NCBI GenBank assembly: GCA_021286705.1
Contig: JAJTBW010000013.1
Span: 1-38,029, forward strand
Direction: 5' to 3'
DNA length: 38,029 nt
Source: Sphingobacteriia bacterium
Lineage (GTDB): Bacteria > Bacteroidota > Bacteroidia > Bacteroidales > TTA-H9
The position numbers and the translations under genes are program-made. Positions 7,760 through 16,503 of the stretch are shown piece after piece (within the stretch, counting starts at the first letter, position 1; each line of letters begins with the position of its first letter). The notes under the pieces were generated by a model. That model was not told the DNA's origin. It did not search any database and saw nothing but the letters and a program-made list of their open reading frames with translations.

Positions 7760-9633
7760 TGACAGAATATCATTTAAAAATGAATACGAGATCAACAATA
7801 AACTATAAGATATTTGGATTTCTTATTACAATCATACTGTATTGTAATGTACTATCAGCCCAATCAGTTGATGAGATTAAGAATTCCAGAGACTATATTT
7901 ATGGCATTGGTCAAGGGAAAACATATCAGGAAGCTGATGCTCAAGCATTAGATCTTTTAGTAAGTCAGATATCAGTAAGGGTAGAGAGTAACTTCAGTAA
8001 TGTTGTCAGTGAAAAAGGAGATTCTCTTAGCAATTACTCTCAATCGGTGGTTCGAACCTATTCCAATGTCTCAATTACACAGAACAGGAGCAAGTTAATA
8101 AGTGATGAACCCGGGAACTTTGTTGTAATGAGATATTTGGCTGTAGCTGATCTTAATGAAATGTTCAATAGTCGAAAGAGCAAACTTCTTGACTATGTTC
8201 AGGAAGGAGTAAAAGCAGAGAATCAACTAAGGCTCTCTGATGCACTTCGGAACTACTATTGGGCTTTTGTGATGCTTCGCTCACATCCCGATGTTAATAC
8301 TATTCGGGGTAATCTTCCCGACAGGCCAAACGCCATTCTTCTCTCTGCGATACCTGATGAGATTGACAAGATCTTCAAAGGGATTACTTTTGAAGTAATT
8401 AGTAGAAAAGAAGATCCAGTATCAAAGGCTCACATGGTAACCTTAGCCGTCACTTATATGGGCAAGGCGGTTCAGAATTTTGACTTCCAATACTGGACAG
8501 GCGATTCATATAGCGTTCTTACCGGTGTAAATGATGGCCTAACAGAAATAGAGCTAAATAAAGGAACAGCGTCAACGCTAACCAATGTTAAAGCTATTGG
8601 AGAGTATCAAAATCTGAATAAATCACGATGGGATGCCGAGCTTAATAATCTTTTGAAGACTACTGCGCTTCCAACATTCCCTTCATCCAAAGTTATTATC
8701 AAGCTTGGAGATGCTCCTGTGGCTATTCAGAAATCCACAGTTCAGGAGACTAATAGTGTTTCAACACTTGCCAGAGCGGATATACCTCTCCCAAAAGCAG
8801 AGGAATCAACCGCCTATACCTCTATGATGAATACGGTTGTAAAAAGCATCAATGCAGGTAACCCTGACTTAGCTCGTAATATCTTTACACAAGAGGGTTT
8901 TGACCTCTTTAAAAGGCTCTTTCAGAAGGGTCAGATGAGGGTTCTAGAATCATCTATGGATCTTACAGTCTATAAATCATCTGATGGTTTTGAAGTTAGA
9001 AACATGCCGGTGAAATTCAGCTTTAGGAACAGCGACAAACACTTTATAGAGTACTTGAACTTCGATCTTACCAAAGAAAAGAAGATAGATCATCTTGCAT
9101 TCTCTATTGGAAATACTGCACTTAATGATATAGCCAATCGCCCGGGAACCTTTGGATCCCCGGAAGAAAAGATGTATCTGATAAATTTCCTTGAAGACTT
9201 CAAAACTGCGTATTCCCTCAGAAGAATTGACTTTCTAAAATCTGTCTTCGACGACAATGCACTTATTATTGTTGGTAGACTCCTTCAGGATGGAGGAAAT
9301 ATTGAGAAAATGTATAACACTTTAGGCAAAAAGGTGGAATATATAAAGTTGAGCAAGACCGAATATTTGGATCGGGTTCAAAAAGCCTTCGCAGCTAATG
9401 AATTCGTAAACCTTCAATTCGAGTCAACTAAAGTCATTAAAAAGAATGGAGAGAAAATATACGGCATACAACTAGAACAATACTACACCTCTAGCAACTA
9501 CGCTGATAAAGGATACCTCTTTCTAATGGTCGATTTAAAGGATTCTTTGAAACCTAAAATATACGTTAGAACCTGGCAACCTGAAAAAAACCCAGACGGA
9601 TCGGTATTTAACATGACCGACTTTAACTTATAA
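7759..9633 (+). CDS. LPP20-like exported protein, translationally coupled to the PEGA protein
   Basis: 624 residues from the overlapping ATG at 7759; a second ATG at 7780 would give a more standard signal peptide, so the exact start is open. The hydrophobic signal ends LSAQS near residue 35. Residues about 45-130 (YIYGIGQGKTYQEADAQAL, then a VVRTYSNVSI strand) match the LPP20 pattern of a Gly-rich strand followed by an Ala-rich helix. Residues 145-190 are helical. The rest comprises mixed alpha/beta domains, including two related stretches near 360-440 and 480-600 that look like NTF2-like or cone-shaped domains (inference from helix and strand order). No catalytic motif is visible. Pairing with a PEGA protein suggests the two form one complex. 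The downstream gene follows after 42 bp. Confidence 0.8.
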   Translation: MTEYHLKMNTRSTINYKIFGFLITIILYCNVLSAQSVDEIKNSRDYIYGIGQGKTYQEADAQALDLLVSQISVRVESNFSNVVSEKGDSLSNYSQSVVRTYSNVSITQNRSKLISDEPGNFVVMRYLAVADLNEMFNSRKSKLLDYVQEGVKAENQLRLSDALRNYYWAFVMLRSHPDVNTIRGNLPDRPNAILLSAIPDEIDKIFKGITFEVISRKEDPVSKAHMVTLAVTYMGKAVQNFDFQYWTGDSYSVLTGVNDGLTEIELNKGTASTLTNVKAIGEYQNLNKSRWDAELNNLLKTTALPTFPSSKVIIKLGDAPVAIQKSTVQETNSVSTLARADIPLPKAEESTAYTSMMNTVVKSINAGNPDLARNIFTQEGFDLFKRLFQKGQMRVLESSMDLTVYKSSDGFEVRNMPVKFSFRNSDKHFIEYLNFDLTKEKKIDHLAFSIGNTALNDIANRPGTFGSPEEKMYLINFLEDFKTAYSLRRIDFLKSVFDDNALIIVGRLLQDGGNIEKMYNTLGKKVEYIKLSKTEYLDRVQKAFAANEFVNLQFESTKVIKKNGEKIYGIQLEQYYTSSNYADKGYLFLMVDLKDSLKPKIYVRTWQPEKNPDGSVFNMTDFNL

Positions 9634-9675
9634 GCCTTAAAATAACACTGAAGCAAAAAATAAAAACACAATACA

Positions 9676-10332
9676 ATGAATAGAGTTTTAAGATATCTCT
9701 TCCTATTTCTAGTTGTCGTCACCACAAGTTGCAGCGATGAAGAGGGACAATATGCAAATCTTACCGGATCAGTAACCTTTTGGACGAAGAACATTGGAAC
9801 TAGCAACCCTGTAGTTACTATCAATGGCGTTGATGCAACTATCTCGCAAAACTATTCTTCAACTCCTAGTTGCGGTGCTTCCGGATGCGCCACTTTCGCT
9901 CTTGCTCCCGGCACCTATCAATACACAGCTTTTGGTAACCAATCTTGGTCTGGTTATATAACAATCTCTTCTGAGGGCGATTGCGTCACTCAAGAACTTA
10001 TTAATAACACAAGTTCCTATGGAAATGCAACATTCTGGACTCAAACCGATCTCGGGTGCGGTGGCATAATCGTATACATTAATGGAACCAATGGAACTAT
10101 TTCAAGCTACTACTCTTCAAAACCATCATGCGGAAGTTATGGTTGTGCTAACTTCAGTCTACCTGTAGGCACTTATCCATTTACTGCCTCATGTAATACC
10201 TATAACTGGGAAGGTGAGATAGAAATTACTTCGGGTGATTGCTCTACTATGAGATTATACGTAAGTGACAAATCTTCAGATAACCAATCTGAAACGCCTA
10301 CCTCAAAAGATGAATGCAGCAATAGTAAGTAG
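9676..10332 (+). CDS. Lipoprotein with two Cys-containing tandem domains
   Basis: 218 residues. A lipobox (VVTTSC) puts the lipidated Cys at about residue 19. The mature part is two copies of a roughly 75-residue unit (about 30-105 and 108-183). Both share a T/AFWT opening, an ING strand, TIS-x-x-YSS-x-PSCG, GCA-x-F, a LAPGTY/LPVGTY turn, a W-x-G-x-I-x-I strand and a GDC end. Each copy keeps three Cys at equivalent places, so conserved disulfides are likely; the second copy has two extra Cys. The GTY-type turn resembles a PEGA-like or carbohydrate-binding beta-sandwich. The tail is Ser/Asp/Glu-rich and low complexity. It is the last gene of the operon, followed by a strong terminator. Function unknown. 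Confidence 0.85.
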   Translation: MNRVLRYLFLFLVVVTTSCSDEEGQYANLTGSVTFWTKNIGTSNPVVTINGVDATISQNYSSTPSCGASGCATFALAPGTYQYTAFGNQSWSGYITISSEGDCVTQELINNTSSYGNATFWTQTDLGCGGIIVYINGTNGTISSYYSSKPSCGSYGCANFSLPVGTYPFTASCNTYNWEGEIEITSGDCSTMRLYVSDKSSDNQSETPTSKDECSNSK

Positions 10333-10344
10333 TCTTGCAAAATT

Positions 10345-10380
10345 AAAAGAGAAGGGGTCTAAATAGGCTCCTTCTCTTTT
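10345..10380. terminator. Bidirectional terminator between convergent operons
   Basis: An 11-bp stem AAAAGAGAAGG / CCTTCTCTTTT starts 13 nt after the stop of the two-repeat lipoprotein. The A-rich 5' side and T-rich 3' side make it usable from both strands. It ends the plus-strand operon and lies 87 nt beyond the stop of xseB on the minus strand. Confidence 0.85.
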
Positions 10381-10467
10381 AATAATTAATTATAGAAAAT
10401 TCACAAGGCCTTAAAGATTATACCAAACCCGTATATAACTTTAAAACCAAATAATCTCAGGGTAATT

Positions 10468-10665
10468 CTAGCCCTCTTTGTTACCAGTCAGGTTCTCGAC
10501 CTCATTCTTTGTCAATGTCAGCTGAGCCTTACAGTAATTTAATAACTCAGAGGCTCGCTTTACTTGACTCGTAAGGTTCTCAAGATTATTATCAGGATGT
10601 TCCATTTTTTTAATTAAAGCCTCAACTTCAGCAATAGCCTCAGAATAGGTCATGTTCTCTTCCAT
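10468..10665 (-). CDS. xseB: Exodeoxyribonuclease VII small subunit
   Basis: A 65-residue all-helical protein with the XseB pattern: TYSEAIAEVEALIKKME, then a short Asp/Asn turn (PDNNLENL), then a second helix carrying SELLNYCKAQL. XseB binds XseA in a multimeric nuclease that degrades single-stranded DNA. The internal Met5 codon at 10653 overlaps the flippase stop in an ATGA junction, so the translated start may be at 10653 (61 residues) instead of 10665. No xseA is visible in the window; the gene sits at the end of a glycan operon, so its neighbours say nothing about DNA repair. Confidence 0.88.
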   Translation of the reverse strand: MEENMTYSEAIAEVEALIKKMEHPDNNLENLTSQVKRASELLNYCKAQLTLTKNEVENLTGNKEG

Positions 10666-11939
10666 ATCTTTTTGAATTTATCTTTTAACTCCCTATAATC
10701 ACTTATATCAATCAGGTAAAAATTGATGGATTTCTGATACAATTTACCAAAGACTGCCCCTTGATAGAGAAATGAACTTATATAAGCCAACGAAGCAACA
10801 ATAGCCGCACCATAATGTTGAAATGATGCTACCAGAGGCCACACAAACGTTAGAGTAATGATAAAGCCTAACAGTGAACCCTTAAAATTGTAGACTGGTA
10901 TTCCACTACCAGAAAAATGATGGCTAAATATCATTGAAAGTGATAAAGCCAAGACTCCGGGAGCAAGAATAAGCATTATTGGCTTAATCCCTATGAATTT
11001 TGATGATAAAAGCATCAAAAACCAACTCTCAGGTATTATCAGGATAACAGCTAAAGCCATCAATGTTAATGAACCGGAAATCCAAAGCATCTTCTTGGTG
11101 TAAAACGTATTTTTCTCCTCATTATGATCATTTGAGATATGGCCAAATTGAACCAAGGCAATACTTTGGGTTATCATTCTTATCCCTTCCGTTAATTGGA
11201 CAGCTGCATTGTAGATACCCAGAGCAGAAGAACCCAACAATCCATTAATAAAATAATAGCTTATTCTTCTACTCCCAAGCTGAGTAAGGTTCGCCAATTG
11301 TGTTGCTGAGGTATAACTAAAAATCTCTTTGTTTAAATTACCAATTGAATATTGAAAAGCGGGTAAAGCAAACCTTCTCGAGAAAAAGGCAGCGACTAAC
11401 CACCCAACGATATATGAAAGATATAGAGAGTATATATAATGCTGTAGTTTGGCAGATCCTGACCACCATATCAGTAAGATAAACGTCGGAGGAAGAACCA
11501 TATATTGAAGGATAACACTAATGTTATACTGTTTAATCTTCTCCAACCCTAAGAGGATATTCTGATGGGTGGCGCAAAAAGAGGCTAAGACTGCAACTAT
11601 AATAATATGTGGTGCAGTTCCAGCCGGAACAATGATTTCATATAACACCGGAAACTTAGAGAGAACCAGACCGATTAAAGTGGCCAGACCTGCAATTAGA
11701 ACGGTCCACATATACGACCTAATTAACAATGCTCGTTGGGGATACCTTGAGGCAAAGTAGACCATACCTCCTGTCACCAAATCGGTAGCTAGTGCAAGGA
11801 TGGTCACGGCCAATAGAAATAAAGCAACCCTACCGTACTGCTCAGGACCTAATAAGCTAGCCCCAGCAACAACCATAAATAATGTGGCAGCAGCACCAAT
11901 TAACCTCGCAAATGCTGTAAAAAGTAGTTTCTTAATCAT
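10650..11939 (-). CDS. Wzx/RfbX-type polysaccharide flippase
   Basis: 429 residues with about 12 hydrophobic transmembrane segments and short basic loops. The N-terminus (FTAFARLIGAAATL, then LLGPEQYGRVAL) is typical of the oligosaccharide flippase branch of the MOP/MATE superfamily. It would move a lipid-linked sugar unit across the inner membrane. It overlaps the upstream glycosyltransferase by 8 bp and the downstream xseB, so the three genes are co-translated. Substrate not predictable from sequence. Confidence 0.88.
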   Translation of the reverse strand: MIKKLLFTAFARLIGAAATLFMVVAGASLLGPEQYGRVALFLLAVTILALATDLVTGGMVYFASRYPQRALLIRSYMWTVLIAGLATLIGLVLSKFPVLYEIIVPAGTAPHIIIVAVLASFCATHQNILLGLEKIKQYNISVILQYMVLPPTFILLIWWSGSAKLQHYIYSLYLSYIVGWLVAAFFSRRFALPAFQYSIGNLNKEIFSYTSATQLANLTQLGSRRISYYFINGLLGSSALGIYNAAVQLTEGIRMITQSIALVQFGHISNDHNEEKNTFYTKKMLWISGSLTLMALAVILIIPESWFLMLLSSKFIGIKPIMLILAPGVLALSLSMIFSHHFSGSGIPVYNFKGSLLGFIITLTFVWPLVASFQHYGAAIVASLAYISSFLYQGAVFGKLYQKSINFYLIDISDYRELKDKFKKIWKRT

Positions 11940-13683
11940 AATCTACCTTCATCTTACGCCTGATCAACTTATAAAACGCCATTTTTGCTGCTGATGGTAT
12001 ATATGAAAAACGCTTTGCGTCAATAACCGTAAACTGCTCAAAGTATTGCCATGTATGAAGTCCTTTATTAAAAAGCCATTGCTTATCTGGCTCAATCACA
12101 CCATACGGCTCCTCTTTAAATTTCAATAGTGTTAACTCAGTAATATGATTTAGGTTAACTCTTCTACCATAATGATTGGAACAGTCCTGTGTTGGCCGAA
12201 TTAATTTGCCGTTTTCAACATACAGATTGCCAGCAGGACGACTTGAACGAATATCCTGCTTCACCGGATTTGCACTATGCTCATGCCAAGGTCCGAATGG
12301 ATTATCTGAATACCATATAAAAAGATTATTACTTTGATAAGGCTTCTCTCCAGCAAACAACCACCACCTTTGTCCATCATGCCACAGAGTTGGATCAACC
12401 AGATCTCTGCCCTCTATAAGTACAGGACCAGGAATCATCTGAAATGTCGTTCTATCCAGTTCAAAAAGCTGTAGCTTATGAGCGGCATGACACTCCGGAA
12501 GACACCAAATCTTACCCTCGTAGCCGAATAGAAATGGATAACTTAAATGGTGCGGCAACTCTAAAACCTTCTTGACTTCGTAAGGGAAAGAGCCTACCTC
12601 GCCCAACTTAATCGCTGAAATTACACCCTTACCCGATTTATAACTAAAATCCTCAAAGAAGAGCCACCAGATATCATCTACTTCAAATAAAAATGGATCA
12701 GCTACAAATCTGTCTTTAGATACTTTTAAAAACCATGTTAACTCTTTCTCGCTATTCCATTTTCTATCTAACTTGTTATTATCATCTTCTTCTCTATGCT
12801 TATTCAATAGTCTCACCTCATCAGCCGGTTTAACTGGTTTTGACCCCATATAGATACCAATATTCCAATCCTCGGCTTTAAAGATATTATGCAGATGAAA
12901 CGCAATTCTATTAATAACTAGCTTGCAAATAAAAAGTATGAATACAAGATTCTTAGGTGGTTTATAAATTCTGGCTTTACTATGACTCTCTTTTTTCTCA
13001 AGAGTTCCATTAATCAAATCAAACGCACATTGAGCAGGCCATCTTATGGTTTGCATTAGAAGATTCTCCGTCTGGTGATTCCAGGAATGCGCAACGGTTG
13101 GAAAATATCCTTTCTTTAATATTATCCCTTTATCAAGCTTATCGGTCAACTGCTGAAGGATTGCACCTGTTATCGGCTCTTTATTATAGATCTCCCAAAA
13201 CCCTGGAGGAGTACCACGGTAATACTCCTCATCACCATGATGGAAAGACCAAATACCATGGCTTGCGATATTTAGTACCTCACCCTGAATAATCCCCATC
13301 CAAAACTGCAAGAAGAAATCACACCTAAATTCCTTCAACTTATCAATATCATGATCCGAGAAACTAACATAATGTGAGGTATTCTTTACCTTAATCGTTA
13401 AGGTAGTCTGGGCTAACATCTCATCAATCGTATTAAGCTCTTTAGCAGCCGGCTTATAAACATACTTATGCCATAGCTTAAAAATCAACTGATGCCATTG
13501 AAATGACTTTAATCTGTTATACAGGTTCTCCTTAGGCTTATCATCACCTGTACAATGTGCAAATACTACAAACTGAGCCCCTCCTTCAAGAAGATTTCTT
13601 ATAACCTCATGCTGCCATCGCTCCAATGCAGGATAGCCCAATAACAGGCCAAATCGAATATTACGCAAATGGTTATTCTTCAT
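11932..13683 (-). CDS. Formyltransferase-like / GINT1-like fusion glycosyltransferase
   Basis: 583 residues, two domains. Residues 1-220 resemble the formyltransferase fold: a core near 143-160 with SFHHGDEEYYRGTPP, where His148 or His149 sits at the usual catalytic His place, and a DKLDKGIIL segment with Asp184 at the usual Asp place. The usual Asn two residues before the His is not clear, so activity is uncertain. Residues about 270-570 look like a five-bladed propeller of the GH43 kind as in the N-terminal domain of glucosamine inositolphosphorylceramide transferase (GINT1-like): blade motifs include RFVADPFLFE, HLSYPFLFG and LVDPTLWHDG. No signal peptide; cytoplasmic. Directly coupled to a flippase, so a role in building or modifying a lipid-linked glycan is likely. 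Domain naming rests on remembered motifs. Confidence 0.75.
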   Translation of the reverse strand: MKNNHLRNIRFGLLLGYPALERWQHEVIRNLLEGGAQFVVFAHCTGDDKPKENLYNRLKSFQWHQLIFKLWHKYVYKPAAKELNTIDEMLAQTTLTIKVKNTSHYVSFSDHDIDKLKEFRCDFFLQFWMGIIQGEVLNIASHGIWSFHHGDEEYYRGTPPGFWEIYNKEPITGAILQQLTDKLDKGIILKKGYFPTVAHSWNHQTENLLMQTIRWPAQCAFDLINGTLEKKESHSKARIYKPPKNLVFILFICKLVINRIAFHLHNIFKAEDWNIGIYMGSKPVKPADEVRLLNKHREEDDNNKLDRKWNSEKELTWFLKVSKDRFVADPFLFEVDDIWWLFFEDFSYKSGKGVISAIKLGEVGSFPYEVKKVLELPHHLSYPFLFGYEGKIWCLPECHAAHKLQLFELDRTTFQMIPGPVLIEGRDLVDPTLWHDGQRWWLFAGEKPYQSNNLFIWYSDNPFGPWHEHSANPVKQDIRSSRPAGNLYVENGKLIRPTQDCSNHYGRRVNLNHITELTLLKFKEEPYGVIEPDKQWLFNKGLHTWQYFEQFTVIDAKRFSYIPSAAKMAFYKLIRRKMKVDYD

Positions 13684-13702
13684 TGAGAAGTTATCTGTAG
13701 TA

Positions 13703-13710
13703 CAAAAGTA
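13703..13710 (-). promoter_or_regulatory. TAnnTTTG -7 box upstream of the glycosyltransferase-flippase-xseB operon
   Basis: The complement reads TACTTTTG, a match to TAnnTTTG, 20 nt upstream of the ATG at 13683. It gives the operon its own promoter in the 56-bp gap after the DUF748 gene. No clear -33 TTG. Confidence 0.5.
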
Positions 13711-13739
13711 ACTTATCCTTTTTGCATTTTAAAACGAAA

Positions 13740-16055
13740 TCAATTCTCTAAAGTAGGTTCGTCTGGTACTGAGAACTTAACGTCATAGATAGGCCTTGGG
13801 GTGTTTTTATTGGTAGCATCATCTCTATTTATAGTAAACTTGATCCGTTTCGGGTCTACAGCATATTTCTGCGATAGAAAATCTGTTATAGTTTTATCTC
13901 TGAGACGATTAATCCGATCTATCTCCTGATTTACTACTGACTCTCCACCAACAGCAGCCTTACACTTCTCAGGAAGTGCAACAGCTAAAGATGACATCCC
14001 ACTCTTCTTTGTTAGCCAGGCTTGAAATGTAGAGTCATAAACGGACAAAGAATTCACTGTATCTGCTTGCTCCTTCGATAGTACCAAAGGGACCTTCCTA
14101 CTCCCTTTTTCAAAATACCATTTAGAAAGCGCCATTTGAGTAGCTATTGCATCCTGCTCAAGAGATAGATTATTTCTAAACGAGAATTCGGTTACCATCT
14201 CCTGTTTCTCCTGTAATGTCTTTCCGATTGCATTTAAATTCCGCTCCTGTTCTGATTGTATATCCATCTGCATCGGATTAAACTCTACGCTTTTCAACAA
14301 CTCAGGATCCCCATTTATTGCCTTTGCTAACCATGTAAAGGGACTGGTTACTGCTTTAACCACTAAGTTCTTGAAGATCTTCCAAGCTGCTTTACCCCAA
14401 TGGTAATTTGGGTCTTTCATATTTCCATCCACTGGTATCTCAATATCTATGTTGCCATGTCGATCCCTCAAGATTGCAATGGCTAACTTCATCGGAATCC
14501 GAATAGCAGAATCATTCTTAATTCTATCACCTATCTTAATCTGCTTGACGATTAATCTGTTTTTACTATCAATATAATCTCCTCTTACTGAAGTTTGATT
14601 CAAATAGGTTATATCACCCCTCCAGAAAGGATAAGCAACATAGTACTTTGTATAAGGGTTAAAAATAGACATCGTTAGTGAATTAATCTTAAGATCCAAA
14701 TCGAAGTCATGATAGTTTCGATTATCTATAGAGAGGGTAGCATTCACGTTACCATACCGGTTCATCAGAGTATGAATCTTGAAATTAATTGCTTTACTCT
14801 GATCCGTAAATTTCTGGGTTGAAGCATTAAACTCATCAAAGAAGATCGAAAACTTCTCGCCAGTGAGGAAATCATGGTATATAACAGTACCATTCTCAAT
14901 TGCGAATTTATTAACACCATACTCATTTCTTGAATACTGCTGGGCAATTTCGCTGATAAGATTTCCTAACATTATAAATGGATTTGCATAATCCATTGGG
15001 GTTCCAGTCTTACCTAATGATGTATCAGCTACTGAAGACGAAGAATTCATCTTTACCAGCTCCTGAATATTATTGCCTTTTGGCGTTAATACCACCATGG
15101 TATATGGATTAGTTATCGTGATTGTATTAAATACATACTTATTGGATGCCGTATTTATTGAATCAATTGTTATAGCAAAGTCCTTCCAACCAATGATCTT
15201 TTCATCTTTTTGGTCAGTCATAATAAAATCACTGAAATGTAAATCACCGGCTAAAGCAATCTTTGATGGACTATTAAAATTACCAGAGATCGTCATTGCT
15301 CCGCTAATCAACCCATCTGCTCGTGTACTGGTAACAAAAGGACTCATATAAGGAAACAGCGGAATAGTACTAATGCTGTCAGCCTTAATAACCATCTGAT
15401 AACCCATTGTATTAAGATTATAATCCATCTTTAACTGTACTTCACCCTTCTCGTTAATCAGGGAGGAGGCTTCTATTCTGATAGATGGATTATTGTAATC
15501 AAACTTCGGTATGTAAGTCTGAGCATTATGCAAGACTAATGTAACATCGGGCTGAGCGGTTTTATATTTGACTCTAGCATTCCGAACAGAGATATTATTC
15601 ACAAAGTATTTTACCGTATCGGTAACAGGCATCGTATCAACTTCACTTGATGAAAGAAATCTAGCCATCAAATCATCAAAGTTAAATTTACTTCCATCCT
15701 GAAAGACATTCAAAAGAAGGGTATCAACACCAATAGTATCAACCTTATAAACTCCCTGTATTGCTTTTCTAACCCCAATTCTTACAAACATTTCCCCTGT
15801 ATATGCTAAGGTATCCTTCCTGTTAGGTTCAAGAATATAAACCCCATTAGTTTTAATCTTTCCACTAAAAAGCCCGATATGGATATCTCGTAAGAGCACC
15901 TGCCGTCCAACATATTCAGGAGAATACTTCTCAATTGCCCAATGCGCAATAGGATTTATAAAGAGAATGAAAACTATAAGAGCAGCTATGATCAATGTGA
16001 AAAGGGATAAAAGTGCTATCAGAGCAACTTTCACAGGCCTCTTTAATTTTGCCAT
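13740..16055 (-). CDS. DUF748 / AsmA-like inner-membrane-anchored protein
   Basis: 771 residues. A single N-terminal transmembrane anchor (about 9-35) is followed by a long periplasmic region of repeating beta strands. The start of that region (YVGRQVLLRDIHIGLFSGKI, then DTLLLNV and FNFDDLMARF) is typical of DUF748 proteins in the AsmA-like group, thought to form elongated grooves for lipid movement or envelope homeostasis. A later region (about 520-560) has DIEIPVDGNMKDPNYHWG, also seen in this family. The C-terminal 150 residues are helical, ending in a DPKRIKF motif reminiscent of OmpA-like tails. Its own promoter box lies upstream; the gap of 56 bp to the next gene contains another promoter, so it may be monocistronic. 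Lipid transport is inferred from the family. Confidence 0.85.
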   Translation of the reverse strand: MAKLKRPVKVALIALLSLFTLIIAALIVFILFINPIAHWAIEKYSPEYVGRQVLLRDIHIGLFSGKIKTNGVYILEPNRKDTLAYTGEMFVRIGVRKAIQGVYKVDTIGVDTLLLNVFQDGSKFNFDDLMARFLSSSEVDTMPVTDTVKYFVNNISVRNARVKYKTAQPDVTLVLHNAQTYIPKFDYNNPSIRIEASSLINEKGEVQLKMDYNLNTMGYQMVIKADSISTIPLFPYMSPFVTSTRADGLISGAMTISGNFNSPSKIALAGDLHFSDFIMTDQKDEKIIGWKDFAITIDSINTASNKYVFNTITITNPYTMVVLTPKGNNIQELVKMNSSSSVADTSLGKTGTPMDYANPFIMLGNLISEIAQQYSRNEYGVNKFAIENGTVIYHDFLTGEKFSIFFDEFNASTQKFTDQSKAINFKIHTLMNRYGNVNATLSIDNRNYHDFDLDLKINSLTMSIFNPYTKYYVAYPFWRGDITYLNQTSVRGDYIDSKNRLIVKQIKIGDRIKNDSAIRIPMKLAIAILRDRHGNIDIEIPVDGNMKDPNYHWGKAAWKIFKNLVVKAVTSPFTWLAKAINGDPELLKSVEFNPMQMDIQSEQERNLNAIGKTLQEKQEMVTEFSFRNNLSLEQDAIATQMALSKWYFEKGSRKVPLVLSKEQADTVNSLSVYDSTFQAWLTKKSGMSSLAVALPEKCKAAVGGESVVNQEIDRINRLRDKTITDFLSQKYAVDPKRIKFTINRDDATNKNTPRPIYDVKFSVPDEPTLEN

Positions 16056-16105
16056 ATCAGAGTATTTTTCGATTTGATATCAACTACCTGATGATAATCT
16101 TATTA

Positions 16106-16113
16106 CAAAAATA
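16106..16113 (-). promoter_or_regulatory. TAnnTTTG -7 box upstream of the DUF748 gene
   Basis: The complement reads TATTTTTG, matching TAnnTTTG, 51 nt before the ATG at 16055. No convincing -33 element. T-rich, so chance is possible. Confidence 0.4.
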
Positions 16114-16141
16114 ACATATCAATTGCTGAATTAACACCCCT

Positions 16142-16459
16142 TTGTCATTTTTGCCTGTCCTAACTTACATTCAACCTTACTCCTCCCGAATTATTGCCAC
16201 CTTTAACAAGCAGACTAGAAGACTTAGAATATTCTCTGTAGGGAAAAACCCATATGATAAAAAAGAAATTGAATCACATAGATCTTATAGTAGTCTCACT
16301 GATATCTATGCTTGCAGACTCACAAATGAAAATAGCAATAACCATTTTTTTGCCTTTCTATTAGGACGATCTGGTAAAGTGGAGCAGTGGAGTATCACTG
16401 CGATAAATCATAAGACTATAAATATTGAGTTTATTGGGTTCATGCGAACAGAAACATAG
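16142..16459 (+). CDS. Doubtful small ORF or gene remnant
   Basis: A 105-codon open frame that can only start at TTG (16142); the sole internal ATG is six codons before the stop. The composition is protein-like, with mixed charged and aromatic residues (SSRIIATFNKQTRRLRIF, GRSGKVEQWSITAI) rather than a low-complexity shadow, and it lies in a gap with no gene on the other strand. No signal peptide, no family recognised. It may be the tail of a decayed gene or a chance frame. Confidence 0.25.
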   Translation: MSFLPVLTYIQPYSSRIIATFNKQTRRLRIFSVGKNPYDKKEIESHRSYSSLTDIYACRLTNENSNNHFFAFLLGRSGKVEQWSITAINHKTINIEFIGFMRTET

Positions 16460-16503
16460 CCCTTGCGTTGGTAATCAAAAGAATCTAGAAGACTTTAAAT
16501 AGA

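Noticed and set aside
9498-9824. Antisense open frame across the end of the LPP20-like gene
   Set aside because: It runs opposite two convincing plus-strand genes and has no recognisable features.
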